This document shows positions 17,217 to 25,238 of a stretch of DNA of 64,000 bases, in pieces (positions within the stretch are counted from its first letter, which is position 1; each line of letters begins with the position of its first letter). The translations under genes were made by a program, and so were the position numbers. Source of the stretch: Sphingobium sp. D43FB. GTDB taxonomy: Bacteria; Pseudomonadota; Alphaproteobacteria; Sphingomonadales; Sphingomonadaceae. The stretch spans positions 62,001 to 126,000 of the forward strand of contig NZ_NMUA01000006.1 in assembly GCF_002312805.1 (NCBI RefSeq). Direction: 5' to 3'. The notes below the pieces were generated by a model that saw only the letters and a program-made list of their open reading frames with translations, had not been told where the DNA came from and searched no databases.

Positions 17217-19013
17217 ATGACTTCCAACTACGCGTCCGTTCCGGGCATAGATCGCCGCGCGCTGCTGCGCGGTGCCGGCCTCGCTGGCAGCGGCTTTGCA
17301 CTTGCCGCGTGGATGCCTGCCTGGGCACAGCCGGTTTCCCGCGGCATCGCCCGACCGGTGCCGCAGCTCTCGGGCGACACCATTGCTCTTCGAGTTGCCC
17401 ACGAGATGGTTCGTGTCGACGGCCGTGATGCCCACGTCATTGCAATGAATGGCACCGTGCCAGCGCCGCTGCTGCGACTACGTGAAGGGCAAAAGGTCAG
17501 GATCACGGTCGACAACGCGCTGGATGAGGAGACCTCGGTTCACTGGCACGGGCTGCTTGTGCCGTTCCAGATGGACGGGGTGCCGGGGGTCAGCTTTCCG
17601 GGGATCAAGCCGCATTCGTCATTCACTTATGAGTTTCAACTCGAGCAGTCGGGTACTTACTGGTACCACAGCCACTCCGGCCTGCAGGAGGCGATGGGCC
17701 ATTACGGCCCGATCGTGATCGATCCCAAGGATGTCGATCCGATCGCTTATGATCGCGAACATGTGGTTGTCTTTTCCGACCACAGCTTCATCCACCCGCA
17801 TACGCTGTTCACGAAGCTCAAGCAGGAATCCGGATATTTCAACCGGCAGAAGCAGACGCTGGCGGGGTTGGCGGAGGGCAAAGACCAGACCCATGCCGAG
17901 CGCCTTGAATGGGCGCGGATGCGGATGGATCCTACCGACATCCTCGACGTGACCGGTTCGGTCTATACCTACGTTGTCAACGGCTATGGTCCGAATGACA
18001 ATTGGACGGCGCTGTTCGAGCCTGGCGAACGCGTCCGGCTGCGGTTCATCAACGCATCGGCGATGACGATCTTCAACGTCCGCATCCCGGGTTTGCGGAT
18101 GACGGTGGTTGCGGCCGACGGACTTCCGGTGCGTCCGGTTCCGGTCGACGAACTGCAAATGACCATTGCCGAGACGTACGACGTGATTGTCACGCCGACC
18201 GCGGATCGCCCCTATACGATCGTCGGTGAGGCGGCTGACCGGTCAGGTCTCGCTCGCGCTACACTGGCTCCCCGGCCGGGGATGGCTGCTGAGGTTCCGC
18301 CGTTGCGCGCACGTCCGCTGCTGACGATGAAGGACATGGGCATGGGAGGCATGGATACTTCTGTCTCCGACGATCCACATGCCGGGCACGACATGGAAGG
18401 CATGGATATGCCTGCATCCGGTGGCGGCGCGGTGGGGCAGGCGGGCGCTACCGGACACTCGATGTCGATGCGCGACGGGGCCAATGCGCCCCAGGTGGTG
18501 CTTGGCCCCGGTGTTCAGTCGATCGCGCCGATGCCTGTGGACCGAACCGGAGAACCCGGCGTCGGCCTTGAGAACGTCGACCACAAGGTTCTGGTCTATC
18601 GCGATCTCGTGGCGCTGGAGCGAAATCCAGACGAACGCGGGGCTGCGCGGGAAATCGAGGTTCACCTCACCGGCAACATGGAGCGCTACATGTGGTCGAT
18701 GGACGGTAAGACGCTATCGGAGGCGAAGACGCCGATAGCGCTCCGGACGGATGAGCGGGTGCGCGTGACCCTGATAAACGACACCATGATGAATCATCCA
18801 ATCCACCTGCACGGGCATTTCTTTGAACTGGTCACCGGACACGGGGCGTACAGCCCGCGCAAGCACACGGTAAACGTCGCACCGGGCGGCAAGGTCAGCT
18901 TCGACGTGACCGGTATCCACGGCGACTGGGCCTTCCACTGTCACATGTTCCTGCACATGCACGCAGGGATGATGCGCGTGGTGCAAGTGCGTGATGCGGG
19001 AGATGCGGCATGA
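17217..19013 (+). CDS. copA: CopA-type multicopper oxidase (copper resistance)
   Basis: 598 residues, exported folded by the Tat pathway (DRRALLRG at residues 12-19, hydrophobic stretch, then AWAQ). Three cupredoxin domains; copper ligands in HWHG (near residue 108), WYHSHSG (about 144), HPIHLHGHFFEL (about 525) and HCHMFLHMHAGMM (near 578), which make the type 1 and trinuclear sites. A Met/His-rich segment (MKDMGMGGMD, HAGHDMEGMDM) sits at about 365-400. It oxidises Cu(I) in the periplasm. Overlaps copB by four bases. Confidence 0.95.
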   Translation: MTSNYASVPGIDRRALLRGAGLAGSGFALAAWMPAWAQPVSRGIARPVPQLSGDTIALRVAHEMVRVDGRDAHVIAMNGTVPAPLLRLREGQKVRITVDNALDEETSVHWHGLLVPFQMDGVPGVSFPGIKPHSSFTYEFQLEQSGTYWYHSHSGLQEAMGHYGPIVIDPKDVDPIAYDREHVVVFSDHSFIHPHTLFTKLKQESGYFNRQKQTLAGLAEGKDQTHAERLEWARMRMDPTDILDVTGSVYTYVVNGYGPNDNWTALFEPGERVRLRFINASAMTIFNVRIPGLRMTVVAADGLPVRPVPVDELQMTIAETYDVIVTPTADRPYTIVGEAADRSGLARATLAPRPGMAAEVPPLRARPLLTMKDMGMGGMDTSVSDDPHAGHDMEGMDMPASGGGAVGQAGATGHSMSMRDGANAPQVVLGPGVQSIAPMPVDRTGEPGVGLENVDHKVLVYRDLVALERNPDERGAAREIEVHLTGNMERYMWSMDGKTLSEAKTPIALRTDERVRVTLINDTMMNHPIHLHGHFFELVTGHGAYSPRKHTVNVAPGGKVSFDVTGIHGDWAFHCHMFLHMHAGMMRVVQVRDAGDAA

Positions 19014-20011
19014 CCCGGCTTGCTTTGTTCGGGGTATCCCCGCTCGTTCTAGCCACCGCGGCGTCTGCCCAGCCCCCGCCCCCGCCGATGGATCACGGGA
19101 TGCATCATGACCACGCCGTGCCAGCCCCGCCAGCCTCGTCGGCGGCACCGCCCCCTCCGCCGACAGAGACCGACCCCCACGCCGGGCATGACATGCACGG
19201 CATGAAGGCGATGCCGATCCCCGAGGCCGCACCTAACGATAAGGAAGGCAGGATCGGCACCGATCTGGAGCCGGGCAACGCACCGCCGCCGCCGGTCGCA
19301 GGCGATCGCGCTGCCGACACGTACTTCGGTCCCGCTGCGATGGCCGAGGCCCAATCCGCGCTGCTAGGCGAACATGGGGGTATGAAATTCCACAAGGTGC
19401 TGTTCAACATCGCCGAGTATCAGGCGCGAAATGGCCGCGACGGGTATCGCTGGGATGCCAGCGCCTGGTTCGGCGGCGACATCGACCGTCTTGCACTCGA
19501 GTCCGAAGGCGAAGGCAACTTCGGCGAAGCGAGCCATCATGGTGAGTTGCAGGCGCTCTGGTCCCATGCAGTGGATCCCTACTGGAACCTGCAAGGCGGT
19601 GTTCGCCAGGACTTCGGCAAGGGGCCAGACAGGACTTATGCCACTATCGGCATCGAGGGGCTCGCTCCGTATTGGTTCGAGGTCGAAACGGCGGCGTTTG
19701 TCTCGACGAAAGGCGATGTCCTCGCCCGGATCAAAGTCGACGTTGACCAGCGGATCACGCAGAAATTGATTTTGCAGCCGCGCCTCGAGGCGAATATCGC
19801 AGCGCAGGACGTTCCGGAAAGTGGGATTGGCTCCGGCCTGTCAAATCTCGAACTGGGGCTGCGCCTGCGCTATGAACTGCGCAAGGAATTCGCGCCCTAT
19901 GTCGGTGTGTCGTGGGAACGCAAATTTGGTGACACGGCGCACTATGCACGCGCAGCTGGCGAGAACGCGTCATCGACGAGCTACGTTGCCGGCATCCGTT
20001 TCTGGTTCTGA
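19010..20011 (+). CDS. copB: CopB outer-membrane copper resistance protein
   Basis: 333 residues: signal peptide (LATAASA), then a Met/His/Pro-rich periplasmic stretch (MDHGMHHDH, HAGHDMHGM), then a beta-barrel of the CopB family ending in aromatic FWF. The segment KFHKVLFNIAEYQ and WDASAWFGGDIDRLALESEG are family-typical. It partners copA as in Pseudomonas copABCD. Starts in the copA stop codon (ATGA). Confidence 0.93.
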   Translation: MTRLALFGVSPLVLATAASAQPPPPPMDHGMHHDHAVPAPPASSAAPPPPPTETDPHAGHDMHGMKAMPIPEAAPNDKEGRIGTDLEPGNAPPPPVAGDRAADTYFGPAAMAEAQSALLGEHGGMKFHKVLFNIAEYQARNGRDGYRWDASAWFGGDIDRLALESEGEGNFGEASHHGELQALWSHAVDPYWNLQGGVRQDFGKGPDRTYATIGIEGLAPYWFEVETAAFVSTKGDVLARIKVDVDQRITQKLILQPRLEANIAAQDVPESGIGSGLSNLELGLRLRYELRKEFAPYVGVSWERKFGDTAHYARAAGENASSTSYVAGIRFWF

Positions 20012-20050
20012 ACGCGCAGCATCCGGGAGCCGCGAATATTTTGCTCAGAT

Positions 20051-20079
20051 TGCGAGGGGGCATTGCGGCACGTGCGTAT
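20051..20079 (+). promoter_or_regulatory. Putative ECF-sigma promoter for the DUF305-DUF411 genes
   Basis: TGCGAGGG (GAGGG at 20054-20058), 14 bases, TGCGTAT (20073-20079), 31 bases before the DUF305 start. Same spacing as the other sites; the extended -35 is less conserved upstream of GAGGG. Confidence 0.7.
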
Positions 20080-20110
20080 AGCTTTTCAAGACCGGCTCAG
20101 GAGAAGCATC

Positions 20111-20668
20111 ATGAAGATTTTGGCACTCGCAACGACCGTCGCACTTGCCATGACGGGGACAAGCGCCGTCGCGCAAACTCAGCCCTCAACGAGCGCCGAA
20201 CACGATCATACCCATGGCCAGACCGCTGCGCCGGTCGCCACTCCTCCCGCACCGCCCCTGGCAACTCCAGCCTCGCCCGCACCTCCGGCAGACCAAAGGA
20301 TGGAAGGCATGCCCGGAATGGGCGGCATGAAGGGGATGGAGGGCAAGCCAGGTATGGGTGGGATGCCGGGCATGGGCGATATGCAGCATATGCCGATGAT
20401 GCAGCCAACGGCAGCTAACCCGTTTCCGCCAGCTGAAATGCACATGCACATGGCGATGATGCATGCGACCGGCGCCGATGCGAACGAGACCTATGTGCGC
20501 AAGATGATCGAGCATCACCGCGGCGCGATTGCAATGTCGCGCCTTGTCGTGGCCCGCAGCAAGGATACCCGCGTCCTGCGATTGGCGAACCAGGATATCG
20601 CGGCACAGACTCGGGACATCGTCGGCCTTCAGGCCTGGCTGAGCCAGCACGGCAAGGCCGCACAGTAA
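20111..20668 (+). CDS. Secreted Met-rich DUF305 protein
   Basis: 185 residues; signal peptide to about residue 21. A low-complexity segment of Gly-Met repeats (MEGMPGMGGMKGMEG and further MPGM units, about 75-100) precedes a DUF305 ferritin-like helical domain with the motif YVRKMIEHHRGAIAMS and several further Met/His. Metal binding is plausible from the composition. ATG at 20111 has GAGAAG close upstream. Followed by the DUF411 gene 23 bases later. Confidence 0.85.
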   Translation: MKILALATTVALAMTGTSAVAQTQPSTSAEHDHTHGQTAAPVATPPAPPLATPASPAPPADQRMEGMPGMGGMKGMEGKPGMGGMPGMGDMQHMPMMQPTAANPFPPAEMHMHMAMMHATGADANETYVRKMIEHHRGAIAMSRLVVARSKDTRVLRLANQDIAAQTRDIVGLQAWLSQHGKAAQ

Positions 20669-20691
20669 CAGCGGCAGCGGGAGGAACCGCA

Positions 20692-21147
20692 ATGAGAAAA
20701 TCCCTAGGCCTCGTGGTCTTACTTGCCGTTGCGGTTCCATCCCTTGCTCTCGCTGCTACAACCGGGGTCGTTCACCGCGATCCAGGCTGCGGCTGCTGCG
20801 AGAAGTGGTTCGCGCTGGTCAAGCAGCAGTTCGGTCAGAATATCAGGATGATCGATGACGCCCGGCGCAATGCCTACCAAGGCCGTCTGGGCGTTCCCCA
20901 GAACCTGGCGTCCTGCCATACAGCGGTAATCAATGGGCTCGTCTTCGAGGGGCATGTGCCGATTGCCGATATGAAGCGAGTTCTCCGCGAGCGACCGCGC
21001 GGCGTTACTGGGCTTGCCGTCTCGGGCATGCCCATGGGCTCGCCCGGCATGGAAGTTTCCGGCAACCGGAGCGTAGCCATTGTCGTAACGGCGTTCGGGC
21101 CCGGCGGGACGCGGGTATACGCCCGTTACGCAGCCAGAGGCCTCTAG
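20692..21147 (+). CDS. DUF411 exported metal-binding protein
   Basis: 151 residues with a signal peptide (LALAA). The family motif DPGCGCCEKW supplies a Cys cluster, and ASCHTAVINGLVFEGHVP supplies Cys and His near the middle; GLAVSGMPMGSPGME is also typical. DUF411 proteins are common in copper and silver clusters, but the function is not established. Co-directional with DUF305. Confidence 0.88.
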   Translation: MRKSLGLVVLLAVAVPSLALAATTGVVHRDPGCGCCEKWFALVKQQFGQNIRMIDDARRNAYQGRLGVPQNLASCHTAVINGLVFEGHVPIADMKRVLRERPRGVTGLAVSGMPMGSPGMEVSGNRSVAIVVTAFGPGGTRVYARYAARGL

Positions 21148-21278
21148 GTTTCCAGGCCGCCTGACGAGAGGGTGTGCCTCGCAGAGGGCAAGTATGAATG
21201 CTGGGGTCACCGGATTAGCGCATAGAACAGGCCTGCATCCTGACCTCGCACTGGCAGTAGGAAGAAAGGGGCGAAGCG

Positions 21279-22691
21279 ATGAATGCAGCGAAAGGAACTG
21301 CCAGAGAGACAGCAATGCCAGCGGCTGATGAATTTTCCATCCGCTTCCTTGGCGCCGCCGGGACGGTCACTGGGTCGCGTTACCTCGTTGAAGCAGCCGA
21401 TACCCGCCTGCTCGTCGACTGCGGGCTTTTCCAAGGGGGGCGCGAGCTGCGTGAACGCAACTGGGAAGAAATTCCCCATGCGGCAGAAACGGTAGATGCG
21501 GTCCTGCTCACGCATGCGCACATCGATCACTCCGGCTATCTGCCGAGACTGGTCAAGAACGGTTGGGCAGGGCGGATCGTCAGTACCACCGGGACGGCCG
21601 ATCTGTGTCAGCTCCTGTTGCCGGACAGCGGTTTCCTTCAGGAGAAGGACGCGGATTTCTCGAACCATCGCGGGTTCAGTCGTCACAAACCGGCACTGCC
21701 GCTATACACGCAAGATGATGCAAAGGCTGCCCTTGAATATTTTGCACCGGTTGACTTCGAAACCGAGCAGGAGCTGGCCGACAGCACCCGGTTCAAATTT
21801 CGCCGCGCTGGGCATATCCTTGGCGCCTCCTTCATCGAATTGACGACCGGGTCGCGGAAGGTCACTTTCTCAGGTGACCTTGGCCGTTATGATGATCCGG
21901 TCATGAAGGATCCCGAAGTTCCCCTCGAGACAGACTACCTCGTTCTGGAATCTACTTACGGCAACCGGCTGCATGAACGTGTCGATGCGATGGAAGCCCT
22001 TGGCGAGGCCATCGAGAAATGCATTGAGCGTCGCGGGACAGTGGTTATCCCGGCCTTTGCTGTCGGACGCGCGCAGACGCTGCTTTTCCACCTGTCACGC
22101 CTCAGGAAGGCCGGACGGCTTCGGGGGGTGCCCGTATATCTGGACAGTCCCATGGCCATCAGTGCCAGCAAGATATTCTGCCGGCATCTGGGGGACCATC
22201 GTCTTACCCCCGAACAGTGCGAAGAGACCTGCGACGTACCGCAATATGTGCGCGATGTCGAAACGTCGAAGCAGATTTCGCGGAGCCATGAGCCGAAGAT
22301 CATCATCTCGGCCAGCGGCATGGCAACGGGCGGCCGCGTAGTCCACCACATCAAGCAGTTCGCCCCCGACCCACGCAACCTGATCCTCTTCGCGGGGTTC
22401 CAGGCTGCTGGAACGCGCGGCGCAAGAATGGTTGAAGGCGCCAGAAGTCTCAAGATCCACGGTGAGCAGATCCCGCTCAATGCCGAGGTGGCCAATTTGC
22501 CGATGCTTTCGGGCCATGCAGACGCGGATGAGATCATGCGTTGGATTTCTGCAATCAAGAAGCCGCCTCGGATGACTTTCATCACCCACGGCGAACCGAG
22601 CGCTTCGGAAGCCTTGCGACAGCGGATCGAGAAGGAACTGGGCTGGAAATGCAAGATCCCGGTTCAGGGCGAACGGGCGATCCTGGCATGA
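21279..22691 (+). CDS. Metallo-beta-lactamase/beta-CASP hydrolase (RNA-processing type)
   Basis: 470 residues, no signal. Metal ligands in HAHIDHSG (about residue 82) and in GAAGTVTGSRYLVE, with the beta-CASP motifs DCGLFQGGRELRERN, FAVGRAQTL and SGMATGGR...H, and LSGHADADE. It is the RNA-specificity/YSH1-type family, usually an endo- or 5'-exoribonuclease of this class. First of three overlapping genes with the phosphorylase and PRPP synthetase. Its start is 131 bases after DUF411; no own promoter of the ECF type. Confidence 0.88.
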   Translation: MNAAKGTARETAMPAADEFSIRFLGAAGTVTGSRYLVEAADTRLLVDCGLFQGGRELRERNWEEIPHAAETVDAVLLTHAHIDHSGYLPRLVKNGWAGRIVSTTGTADLCQLLLPDSGFLQEKDADFSNHRGFSRHKPALPLYTQDDAKAALEYFAPVDFETEQELADSTRFKFRRAGHILGASFIELTTGSRKVTFSGDLGRYDDPVMKDPEVPLETDYLVLESTYGNRLHERVDAMEALGEAIEKCIERRGTVVIPAFAVGRAQTLLFHLSRLRKAGRLRGVPVYLDSPMAISASKIFCRHLGDHRLTPEQCEETCDVPQYVRDVETSKQISRSHEPKIIISASGMATGGRVVHHIKQFAPDPRNLILFAGFQAAGTRGARMVEGARSLKIHGEQIPLNAEVANLPMLSGHADADEIMRWISAIKKPPRMTFITHGEPSASEALRQRIEKELGWKCKIPVQGERAILA

Positions 22692-24229
22692 CCACTGCCG
22701 GACCGTCTTTCGTTGCGTCGTCCGGCGAACATGCGCCGCACCAACTGACGGTTCGCCGCCTCGGAGTGACCACTACCCAGCATCAGCCGAGCGTGTTCAT
22801 GCGTGAGGACTGCTATGTCTGCCGTGCAGAGGGGTTCACGGCGCGTTCCGAGTTGCTGATCAGTTCCGCTGGCGGCGAAATCATCGCCGATATCGTGCGC
22901 ACATCCGGAGATTTACTGGCCGAGGGAGAAATTGGTCTGTCGGAAGACGCTCTGGTCAACCTAGGCGTAAAGCCGGGCGATCTGGTGACTGTCCATCACC
23001 CGCCGCCGATTGCCTCTCTGAGCGATCTGCGCAGCCGCGTATACGGAAACCGTCTCGCGCCAGGTGCATTTCGATCGATCGTGACTGACATCGTGGCTGG
23101 TCGCTACAATGATGTTCACTTGGCCTCCTTCGTCACGGCATGTTCGGCCTTTCCCCTCGATTACGAAGAAACGATGGGTCTGACCGGGGCAATGGTGGAC
23201 GTTGGCGACCGCCTCTCCTGGGGTTCGGAAGTGGTGGTTGACAAGCACAGTGTCGGCGGCCTTCCCGGGAACCGGACTACCCCCATTGTCGTGGCGATCA
23301 TCGCTGCCCACGGTCTGGTAATGCCAAAGACCTCGTCCCGGGCGATCACGTCGCCAGCCGGCACCGCCGACACGATGGAGACGCTCGCGCCGGTAGACCT
23401 CAACCTGGCAGCCATACGCCGGGTTGTCGAACAGGAGAACGGTTGCATAGTATGGGGGGGCTCCGTGCGGTTGAGCCCGGCAGACGACATCATCATAGGT
23501 ATTGAACGGGTGCTCGATCTCGATGCGGTCGGTCAGATGGTCGCCTCCGTGCTTTCGAAGAAGATCGCTGCGGGTGCAACCCATCTGGTAATCGACATGC
23601 CCGTCGGACCATCGGCAAAAGTGCGCAGCAAAGCAGCGGCACGCGAACTCGGCGACGCCCTGCTGTCGGTTGCGACTGCATTTGGTCTGAAGACCCGTAT
23701 CCTGGAAGGGCCGGGACTTGAACCAATCGGTCGTGGTATTGGGCCAGCGCTGGAGGCGCGTGACATTCTGGCCGTGTTGCAGAACAAGGATGGCCCGGAC
23801 GACTTGCGTCATCGTGCTGTGCAACTGGCAGGCGCTATTCTGGAGCTGGGAGGCCGGGCTCCGGCGGGGCAGGGTGATGCCCTCGCCGCGGAGGCGCTGC
23901 TGGATGGGCGGGCTTGGGACAAATTTCAGAGGATCTGCGAAGCGCAAGGTGGAATGCGCACTCCACCTGTGTCGAGCCACCGGCACACGCTGACGGCCGC
24001 TCGGTCCGGCAAGATCGCCGAGATGGACAATCGCAAGCTGGCCAAGATCGCGAAACTGGCAGGCGCGCCAGCAGCCAAGGCAGCTGGTATCGAGATGCAT
24101 GTGAGACGCGGCGACATTGTCGAATCCGGTGCTGAGCTCTGCACGGTCCATGCGGAAAGCCGGGGCGAACTCGATTATGCTCTTGCCTATGCGGCAGCAG
24201 ATGGCGCGATCTTCACGGTGATCCAATGA
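22688..24229 (+). CDS. AMP phosphorylase / thymidine phosphorylase, archaeal-like type
   Basis: 513 residues from the ATG at 22688 (overlaps previous stop, ATGA). An N-terminal domain of about 85 residues comes before the nucleoside-phosphorylase core, as in archaeal AMP phosphorylases. Core motif DKHSVGGLPGNRTTPIVVAI is closest to the AMP phosphorylase subfamily, followed by TSSRAITSPAGTADTMET. Reaction of that subfamily: AMP + phosphate to adenine + ribose 1,5-bisphosphate. Specificity is not proven from sequence. Confidence 0.82.
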   Translation: MTTAGPSFVASSGEHAPHQLTVRRLGVTTTQHQPSVFMREDCYVCRAEGFTARSELLISSAGGEIIADIVRTSGDLLAEGEIGLSEDALVNLGVKPGDLVTVHHPPPIASLSDLRSRVYGNRLAPGAFRSIVTDIVAGRYNDVHLASFVTACSAFPLDYEETMGLTGAMVDVGDRLSWGSEVVVDKHSVGGLPGNRTTPIVVAIIAAHGLVMPKTSSRAITSPAGTADTMETLAPVDLNLAAIRRVVEQENGCIVWGGSVRLSPADDIIIGIERVLDLDAVGQMVASVLSKKIAAGATHLVIDMPVGPSAKVRSKAAARELGDALLSVATAFGLKTRILEGPGLEPIGRGIGPALEARDILAVLQNKDGPDDLRHRAVQLAGAILELGGRAPAGQGDALAAEALLDGRAWDKFQRICEAQGGMRTPPVSSHRHTLTAARSGKIAEMDNRKLAKIAKLAGAPAAKAAGIEMHVRRGDIVESGAELCTVHAESRGELDYALAYAAADGAIFTVIQ

Positions 24230-25119
24230 CGGGGCATCTGCAGGTCCTTTCACTGCCCGACGGACAAACAGCGGGAAAGCGTCTGGCACAAGTCCTGAAC
24301 TGTGACCATGCAAGCATTGCCTCACGCCGTTTCCCGGATGGCGAGAGCTATTTGCGATTGCCGCCCGACCTGGCCGGAAGCGAGGTGGTGCTGGCCTGCA
24401 CCTTGGCAGATCCCGACCCCAAACTCGCATCGCTCCTGTTCGCCGCAGATGCCGCGAGGGAACTCGGCGCCGCGCGCGTCGGCCTGGTCGCACCTTATCT
24501 GGCCTACATGCGCCAAGACAAGCGATTTGCCCCTGGCGAAGCAATAACCTCACGTACCTTCGCAAAGGTCCTCTCAAGGGCGTTTGACTGGCTGATTACC
24601 GTCGACCCCCATTTACATCGCTACGCCGGGCTCGACGAAATCTACGACATGCCGACTAGCGTGGTGCATGCTGCACCCAGGCTCGGGGCGTGGGCAAAAA
24701 CCAATGTTGCAAAGCCGCTGATCATTGGGCCCGATGCCGAGAGCGAGCAGTGGGTCACCGAGGTCGCACGCGCCGCTGGGGCGCCGCATGTGGTCTTGGC
24801 AAAGCAGCGGTCGGGTGATCGTGACGTGCGGATCGAAATGCCGAACTTGTCCGGCTTTCGCGGCTGCCAGCCTGTTCTGGTCGATGATATCGCGTCTTCG
24901 GGTCGTACCATGATCGAAGCTGCCCGAAATCTGCGGGCTGCGGGGTTCGTCGATCCCATTTGCCTTGTCGTTCACCCACTTTTCGCTGGCGATGCGTATC
25001 CCGAAATCCAGCAAGTGGCGGCAGCGGTCATAAGCTGCGACACCGTGCCACATGTCACAAATGGCATCTGCCTCGCCGAGGACATTGCCAGCGCAGTGGT
25101 TCGGTTATGTGCTCGATGA
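24226..25119 (+). CDS. Ribose-phosphate pyrophosphokinase (PRPP synthetase) homologue
   Basis: 297 residues, about 15 shorter than typical PrsA. Flexible-loop/active-site parts: SRRFPDGESYLRLP, APYLAYMRQDKRFAPGEAI, VDPHLH and the PRPP loop VLVDDIASSGRTM. These cover ATP, Mg and ribose-5-phosphate sites. It is unlikely to be the housekeeping copy given its setting. It starts inside the stop codon of the phosphorylase gene and is convergent with the P-type ATPase. See the finding on this trio. Confidence 0.82.
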   Translation: MTGHLQVLSLPDGQTAGKRLAQVLNCDHASIASRRFPDGESYLRLPPDLAGSEVVLACTLADPDPKLASLLFAADAARELGAARVGLVAPYLAYMRQDKRFAPGEAITSRTFAKVLSRAFDWLITVDPHLHRYAGLDEIYDMPTSVVHAAPRLGAWAKTNVAKPLIIGPDAESEQWVTEVARAAGAPHVVLAKQRSGDRDVRIEMPNLSGFRGCQPVLVDDIASSGRTMIEAARNLRAAGFVDPICLVVHPLFAGDAYPEIQQVAAAVISCDTVPHVTNGICLAEDIASAVVRLCAR

Positions 25120-25238
25120 GCAAGGCCGCTGTTCGCCTCGTCCCGGCATTTCGTTGGCCCGGTGCATTGACGCGCAGTTGAAGTTCAGCTTGGCAATGGT
25201 GGCGTTTTAGCATTGGTTCTCGGCGTCGTCCGGTCGTT

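Noticed and set aside
20310..20400. Repeated ATG-GGC units as a possible DNA repeat array or CRISPR
   Set aside because: They are codons of the Gly-Met repeats in the DUF305 protein; no spacer structure. I found no CRISPR array in the window.
23030..23045. GCGTAT inside the phosphorylase gene
   Set aside because: No GAGGG at 14 bases upstream; within coding sequence. Same for GCGTAT near 25007 and 37855.
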